Assembly: GCA_900548315.1 (NCBI GenBank)
Contig: URJU01000065.1
Coordinates: forward strand, 1-10,778
Direction of reading: 5' to 3'
Source of the DNA: an uncultured Coprococcus sp.
GTDB taxonomy: Bacteria; Bacillota; Clostridia; Lachnospirales; Lachnospiraceae
DNA length: 10,778 nt
In this document: in pieces, positions 7,048 through 10,778 of the stretch
How the letters are laid out: the number at the start of each line of letters is the position of its first letter
How positions within the stretch are numbered: the stretch's first letter is position 1
The notes under the pieces: generated by a model
Seen by the model: the letters and a program-made list of their open reading frames with translations, nothing else
Databases searched by the model: none
What the model was told of the DNA's origin: nothing
Program-made: the position numbers and the translations under genes

Positions 7048-7581
7048 ATGGACAGAAGAATTCAGAGAACCCGCAACAGTTTATTCAGCGCTTTCATAGA
7101 ACTGCGCGCAACCAAACCTGTTGAAAAGATCACTGTGAAAGAACTTACTGAAAAGGCGAACATCAGCAAGCAAACATTCTATCTGCATTTTCAGGATATC
7201 TATGATCTGTCCGAATATCTTGAAAACGATGCCCTTCTGTCTCTCATAGGAGATATCCCTAACCCTGAATACATGCTGACTAATCCGGCTGAGGCAAGCC
7301 GCCAGCTGTGCAGCGCATTTATAAATCAGGGACATCTGTTCTCTATTCTCTTTCCGGATGACAACAGAAGCTACGGCATACTCACCAACAAACTTGATGC
7401 ACTCATCAAGGAGAAGATCTATGATGTGCGTCCTGAATTCCGCGATGATCTGTCCAAGAATGTCGAGCTTTCCATGTTCATTCAGGGCTGTGCATACACA
7501 TTCCTGAAGTACAAGGATCAGGATCCTGCAAAGGTTATCGATACTCTGGCCGGAATAATCGAACGCGCAGTCCGAGATTAA
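7048..7581 (+). CDS. TetR/AcrR-family transcriptional regulator
   Basis: A 177 aa DNA-binding protein and the only plus-strand gene in the window. The N-terminal half is a typical TetR helix-turn-helix: the opening DRRIQRTRN pattern, then KITVKELTEKANISKQTFYLHF (recognition helix about 37-48). The TFYLHFQDIYDL ending resembles the short DhaS-like regulators common in Firmicutes. The C-terminal helical domain (about 60-177) would bind a ligand and dimerise, but no ligand can be inferred. AAAGGAG (7036-7042) is placed ideally before the ATG. Its target is unknown. Divergence from glgB, with a palindrome between, suggests control of itself and possibly glgB. It converges with the pseudo-PTS gene, leaving 68 bases between their stop codons. 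Confidence 0.93.
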   Translation: MDRRIQRTRNSLFSAFIELRATKPVEKITVKELTEKANISKQTFYLHFQDIYDLSEYLENDALLSLIGDIPNPEYMLTNPAEASRQLCSAFINQGHLFSILFPDDNRSYGILTNKLDALIKEKIYDVRPEFRDDLSKNVELSMFIQGCAYTFLKYKDQDPAKVIDTLAGIIERAVRD

Positions 7582-7586
7582 CACAT

Positions 7587-7653
7587 GTGATCCTATTAAG
7601 GTATGAGCAGATATCTTTCTGCCACAACATCACTGTTATCATCCAGGGATCAC
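7587..7653. repeat. Inverted repeat in the convergent gap after the TetR-family gene
   Basis: GTGATCC (7587-7593) is the exact reverse complement of GGATCAC (7647-7653). Between them lies a smaller hairpin, GCAGA/TCTGC (7607-7611 and 7618-7622). The position between two convergent genes suits a bidirectional terminator, but no T-run follows either arm, so function is doubtful. Confidence 0.3.
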
Positions 7654-8711
7654 TCAACTATCTCACAGGCCACATACTCATAGTTTACCTTCTCACCTGC
7701 ATTGACTGTCAGGTGGCATCTGCAGTCCACAGTTTCCTCTCTGCTGCCAACATAGGAACCTGAGTTTCCACAGACATAAGCCTCCATCATCACATATATC
7801 TGATCACCCATCCCCGCAAATGTCTCATATGGATATTCTGCCAGCAATTCTCCTTTTCTGACACTCACGTTCTCGTCACACTTCAACCTTATATTTATGG
7901 GTTGTCTTACCTTCTGCCAATCCCTCTGCCCTTCAGCTATAAGATAAATCTCTACCGTATATCCTTCCTTCGATACACACACTATCTGCCCTGCTCTGGT
8001 TTTACTATATCTAACCTTGCAGTCAAACGGCGCTCTGATCTCTCCCCGTGCGGCTCGAATCGCACACACGCCGATACACCCGTCTCCCACGTCCTGTATG
8101 CAATGAATATCAGATACGCGCACAACATCACCTTCAACAGACACATACACTTTCTTAAGCACTCTTTCATAATCAATCTCCTTACCCGATTCAACATATC
8201 TGTGACTCTCAATATATCTCTTAAGCTCCCCGCAAATGCGTTCCACTTGATCTTCATAAAACACCTGAATCTGCCGCCCCTTAGCAAGAACCCCCAGCGC
8301 GCCAGAAGATTTAAGTCTCATACGGTTCACAAGTGCTCCGTCATTCACCGTTACTCTCAGCCTTGTATCACTGCACGCCAGGTTATATATATTATCCATT
8401 CCTCCCAGGGCGTCTATGATGATTGCCAGTATTCCTGATTCATTCATATTTCTGTTATCTGCACTTCTGTCACTTGAATTTTTATCTCCCACATTTCTGT
8501 CATTTGGTGCTCTGTCATTATTGTCTATTTCTCCATCCCCGTCCACAGCATCGCCATCATTTTCACGCCTGCCCCTAAGTTTCACGGCGATGAGTATCAC
8601 CGCAGCCGTCACCAGCAGCAGTATTATGGCATACAGCCAGATAGAGTCTCCTATCCTCCGGATCTCCTGTAAAACAAAAAGGACATCCATATATGCATTC
8701 CAATTCTCCAT
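7650..8711 (-). CDS. Membrane-anchored protein with degenerate glucose-type PTS EIIB and EIIA domains
   Basis: A 353 aa protein of unknown function. Residues 24-44 form one hydrophobic membrane helix. The following KLRGRR suggests that the rest faces the cytoplasm. Residues about 47-91 are a polar Asp/Asn/Arg linker with five tandem five-residue repeats. Residues about 92-170 resemble PTS EIIB of the glucose family: ALGGMDNI, then TRLRVTV, then GALGVLAKGRQIQVFY. Residues about 188-345 resemble glucose-type EIIA: GDVVRVSDI, GEIRAPFDCKV, VRKGELLAEY. The EIIB phospho-Cys position is Ser114, with a Cys one residue earlier (Cys113). In EIIA the two active-site histidines align with Gly241 and Ile258. 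There is no EIIC transport domain. It therefore seems unable to pass phosphate in the usual way and may be a sensor, a regulatory partner or a repurposed scaffold (inference). AGGAGG lies 7 bases before the ATG. The AlkD-like gene is 105 bases upstream. Confidence 0.72.
   Translation of the reverse strand: MENWNAYMDVLFVLQEIRRIGDSIWLYAIILLLVTAAVILIAVKLRGRRENDGDAVDGDGEIDNNDRAPNDRNVGDKNSSDRSADNRNMNESGILAIIIDALGGMDNIYNLACSDTRLRVTVNDGALVNRMRLKSSGALGVLAKGRQIQVFYEDQVERICGELKRYIESHRYVESGKEIDYERVLKKVYVSVEGDVVRVSDIHCIQDVGDGCIGVCAIRAARGEIRAPFDCKVRYSKTRAGQIVCVSKEGYTVEIYLIAEGQRDWQKVRQPINIRLKCDENVSVRKGELLAEYPYETFAGMGDQIYVMMEAYVCGNSGSYVGSREETVDCRCHLTVNAGEKVNYEYVACEIVE
8442..8516 (-). repeat. Five tandem 15-bp repeats coding for a pentapeptide linker
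   Basis: Codons 66-90 of the pseudo-PTS gene form five degenerate 15-bp units. Each encodes the pattern [D/N][R/K] plus three variable residues, from DRAPN to NRNMN. Most units begin GACAGA or a close variant. The tract joins the membrane helix to the EIIB-like domain and probably acts as a flexible spacer. Such tandem units can change copy number by slippage or recombination. Confidence 0.7.
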
Positions 8712-8816
8712 AAGAATTCCTCCTGCACATATGATGTCCTTCTCTATATTAATATATTCACGCTATTCATGGCATCTGACTGCCCCTTGTAGATTTATTT
8801 TATTTTTAGAGCGTCC

Positions 8817-9614
8817 TTACTGCAGCATCTTCGAAAATCTCTCCACATCCTCCTCAGGAAGTCTGTAGATCTTCTCGATCTTGTCCCTTGTCATCTCCAA
8901 TATCCTGTTCTCAAACTTAGCTTTCTTTATATAATCAATGGTCTTATCCGGGAACACAAAATAACTCTCCGCAAGTCCAAATGCCACCCCATCCTTTGCA
9001 TAGTAACCACCGTCCTGCATATGTTCAAATGCATACAGACATTTGTCAATGTATCTGTCGTTGACGTAATAGCACTTTAACATGACAGCCACAAACCTGA
9101 GTCTAAAATCATCAGACATATCCTGCCATGTTCCCACGGCTATTCCTCCCTGACCTTCCGGAACTTCTGCCTCCTGTTGTTTCTTTCTCCATTCCGGATT
9201 CAATTCAGAGTCACCCATATATTTCATGATAAATTCCCACACTATCTCCTGATACATGGATGCAGCCTTAAAATTGGCACAGAACGAATCGCACACCCAC
9301 CAGTTGTCTATCTTTGGCACAAATTCATCCGCATACGCAAGTATCTCCTCAAGTTTTCCCTGTGCATATCCAAGGACCAGCCCCTGTAGCACAACGTCCT
9401 CCAGTGTGTCGTCCGGTGCATGCTTCAGGTACTCCTTCCAGTTGATCTCCGCGATCTGCTGCGCGATCTCTTTCAGATCATCAAGTCTGACTCCGATCAC
9501 ATTGCCGCATCCGGGCAGGTTCATGGCAAGATATTTGCCAAATTCCAGATCCATATGTTCATATAACTCATCCCTGACAAGTCTGTTCACATCCTCAAAT
9601 GAACTGCTCTCCAT
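8817..9614 (-). CDS. AlkD-like DNA alkylation repair protein (HEAT-repeat glycosylase family)
   Basis: 265 aa, matching the DNA alkylation repair family of all-helical HEAT-like proteins that remove bulky or cationic alkylated bases. Family signs are GVRLDDLKEIAQQI (41-54), LVLGYAQGKLEEIL (79-92) and FVPKIDNWWVCDSFC (98-112), which carries the conserved Trp and Asp (Trp105/106, Asp109). Further signs are FRLRFVAVMLKCYY (170-183) and the C-terminal block AKDGVAFGLAESYFVFPDKT (206-225). Two oddities appear. A polar Glu/Gln/Gly-rich insertion lies at about 136-168, and a Phe (212) sits where many relatives have Trp (AVAW). Activity is therefore plausible but not assured. The ATG has a GGGGG run about 10 bases upstream, a rather long spacing. 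The gene follows the hydroxyacid dehydrogenase by 54 bases and may share its transcript. Confidence 0.85.
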   Translation of the reverse strand: MESSSFEDVNRLVRDELYEHMDLEFGKYLAMNLPGCGNVIGVRLDDLKEIAQQIAEINWKEYLKHAPDDTLEDVVLQGLVLGYAQGKLEEILAYADEFVPKIDNWWVCDSFCANFKAASMYQEIVWEFIMKYMGDSELNPEWRKKQQEAEVPEGQGGIAVGTWQDMSDDFRLRFVAVMLKCYYVNDRYIDKCLYAFEHMQDGGYYAKDGVAFGLAESYFVFPDKTIDYIKKAKFENRILEMTRDKIEKIYRLPEEDVERFSKMLQ

Positions 9615-9668
9615 CTACACATATCCCCCTTCCAAAAGGCATAAGAGTTATTCTTTATCGTCTATTAT

Positions 9669-10628
9669 TTACCTGTTGACCACATTTATCGGATGTCCAG
9701 CCAAAAATGCGCCCATATTGTCCCCTGCTATCTGCAGCAGTCTCTGTCGAACTTCCCGCGGAGCCCAGGCAATATGAGGTGTTATAATGATATTCTTTGC
9801 AGTGAGCAGCGGATTATCCTCCTTCATCGGTTCCTGCGATACCACATCCACTGCAGCACCGGCTATGCGTCCCGAATTGAGCGCATCCGCAAGATCCTGC
9901 TCAACGATGCAGCCGCCCCTCGCCGTATTTATCACCAATGTCGTTCTCTTCATAAGCCCTATTGTTTCTCTATTTATCATGCCCTTTGTCTCAGGAAACA
10001 GCGGACAATGTATACTGATCACATCCGCCTCTGCAAACAGTTCTTCCCGGCTGACCCATCTTATCCATCCGCCCTCCGGAAGTTTCTTCTCAGTTCTGCT
10101 GCTCACCAGAACCTTCATGCCAAATGCATGGGCTATATCAGCTACCCTATGTCCTATACTTCCATATCCGATGATCCCCATCGTCTTTCCGTAAAGCTCC
10201 ATCGTCGGCATCACGCTGTATGAAAAATCTTTACTTCTGACCCAGCCACCGTCCTTCACGGAACTGTTGTGGACACCGACCTGATTTGCCAGTTCAAGCA
10301 GAAGGGCAAATGTGAACTGAGCCACCGCATCAGTGCTGTACGCCGGTACATTTGTCACCACTATCCCATGCTCCTTTGCCGCATCCAGGTCCACGACATT
10401 GTAACCTGTGGCGAGAACGCCTATGTATTTCAGTTTAGGACACGACTCCATCGCATGTCTGTCTATAACTGTTTTGTTGGTGGTAATCAACTCCGCATCA
10501 CCAATCCTGGCAATCACATCCGCATCATCCGTCCTGTCATACACTGTAAGTTCCCCATACTGGGCCAGACTGTCCCAGCTTATATCACCGGAATTGGCTG
10601 CGCAGCCATCTAAAACAACTATCTTCAT
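9669..10628 (-). CDS. D-2-hydroxyacid dehydrogenase (glycerate/hydroxypyruvate reductase-like)
   Basis: A cytoplasmic NAD(P)-dependent oxidoreductase reducing 2-keto acids to D-2-hydroxyacids. The 319 aa length is usual for the family. Numbering from the chosen ATG: substrate-loop motif LATGYNVVDL (72-81), Rossmann loop GYGSIG (154-159), NTARGG with active-site Arg237, SQEP with Glu266, and TPHIAW with acid/base His285. These form the complete Arg-Glu-His triad. Ser176-Ser177-Arg178 replaces the acidic residue that selects NAD after the second Rossmann strand, hinting at NADP use (inference). The closest functional group is glycerate dehydrogenase/hydroxypyruvate reductase, but the substrate is not fixed by sequence. 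A TTG two codons upstream (10634) also opens the frame. The ATG at 10628 is preferred because GGTGA (10635-10639) lies 6 bases before it and only one base before the TTG. Confidence 0.93.
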   Translation of the reverse strand: MKIVVLDGCAANSGDISWDSLAQYGELTVYDRTDDADVIARIGDAELITTNKTVIDRHAMESCPKLKYIGVLATGYNVVDLDAAKEHGIVVTNVPAYSTDAVAQFTFALLLELANQVGVHNSSVKDGGWVRSKDFSYSVMPTMELYGKTMGIIGYGSIGHRVADIAHAFGMKVLVSSRTEKKLPEGGWIRWVSREELFAEADVISIHCPLFPETKGMINRETIGLMKRTTLVINTARGGCIVEQDLADALNSGRIAGAAVDVVSQEPMKEDNPLLTAKNIIITPHIAWAPREVRQRLLQIAGDNMGAFLAGHPINVVNR

Positions 10629-10634
10629 ATTCAA

Positions 10635-10639
10635 TCACC
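10635..10639 (-). promoter_or_regulatory. Ribosome binding site deciding the dehydrogenase start
   Basis: GGTGA on the minus strand, 6 bases before the ATG at 10626-10628. It is too close to the alternative TTG codon at 10632-10634 to serve it. Confidence 0.55.
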
Positions 10640-10692
10640 ATGCCCTTTTTATTATGATATTTACATTATTTTCTATCTGACTATATTATCAC

Positions 10693-10722
10693 ATTATCAG
10701 TAAAAAGGCACTCTTATGTCAT
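10693..10722 (-). promoter_or_regulatory. Candidate promoter of the hydroxyacid dehydrogenase gene
   Basis: Minus-strand ATGACA (10717-10722, 5 of 6) and GATAAT (10693-10698, 5 of 6) are spaced by 18 bases. Transcription would start near 10686, giving a leader of about 58 nt. A second GATAAT (10685-10690) follows directly, so the exact -10 is uncertain. The surrounding 10635-10778 region is AT-rich and holds no gene start other than this one. Confidence 0.45.
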
Positions 10723-10778
10723 TTTTGTTAAATCAAGCTCTGCATTTTATTCAACTATACCATATTTTTACACCTGTC

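Noticed and set aside
7081..7584. A 167-codon frame on the minus strand opposite the TetR-family gene.
   Set aside because: The plus-strand frame has a clear TetR helix-turn-helix, an ideal ribosome binding site and family length. The antisense translation shows no recognisable domain and its start has no ribosome binding site.
7650..8711. Reading the EIIB/EIIA-like protein as a working PTS sugar transporter component.
   Set aside because: There is no EIIC domain in this protein or in the window, and the phosphorylation residues are absent or displaced.
8745..8756. Perfect AT palindrome TATATTAATATA upstream of the pseudo-PTS gene as an operator.
   Set aside because: A 12-base A/T palindrome is expected by chance in such sequence. 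It may simply contain a -10 element, and no good -35 was found at the right distance.
9693..10223. A 176-codon plus-strand frame opposite the hydroxyacid dehydrogenase.
   Set aside because: It is a shadow of a gene with a complete NAD-binding loop and catalytic triad. The translation is rich in Cys, His and Arg with no family pattern.

Overview
The window looks like a stretch of chromosome from a low-to-mid GC Firmicute, most likely a gut Lachnospiraceae-type clostridium. This rests on strong AGGAGG-type ribosome binding sites, the protein family variants, and short gene spacing on one strand. The genus is not decided by the sequence. Seven genes lie on the minus strand and one on the plus strand. 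All eight are complete, and no RNA gene, CRISPR array, insertion sequence or phage gene was seen.

Read along the minus strand (right to left), the first block is a D-2-hydroxyacid dehydrogenase (9669-10628), a divergent AlkD-like DNA alkylation repair protein (8817-9614), and an unusual membrane-anchored protein (7650-8711). The last has one N-terminal transmembrane helix, a linker of tandem five-residue repeats, and then domains resembling glucose-type PTS EIIB and EIIA. It has no EIIC, and both phosphorylation sites appear lost or displaced. This is the most novel item in the window.

A TetR-family regulator (7048-7581, plus strand) comes next. It is divergent from a glycogen branching enzyme, glgB (4865-6742), across a 305-base AT-rich control region with a perfect palindrome and repeated TTGACT motifs. 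After glgB comes an ABC-F ATPase (3126-4682), whose leader carries a large imperfect hairpin of about 70 nt next to its ribosome binding site. Then come a YitJ-type bifunctional homocysteine methyltransferase/methylenetetrahydrofolate reductase (1269-3077) and a malic enzyme (35-1204), which has a good promoter of its own reaching into the 3' end of the preceding gene.

Functionally the window mixes central carbon metabolism (malic enzyme, hydroxyacid dehydrogenase, glycogen branching), one-carbon/methionine metabolism, translation-associated ABC-F function and DNA repair. It is not one pathway operon. The main candidates for undescribed biology are the pseudo-PTS membrane protein and the structured leader of the ABC-F gene. 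Promoter, operator and RNA-structure calls were made by eye and are hypotheses.
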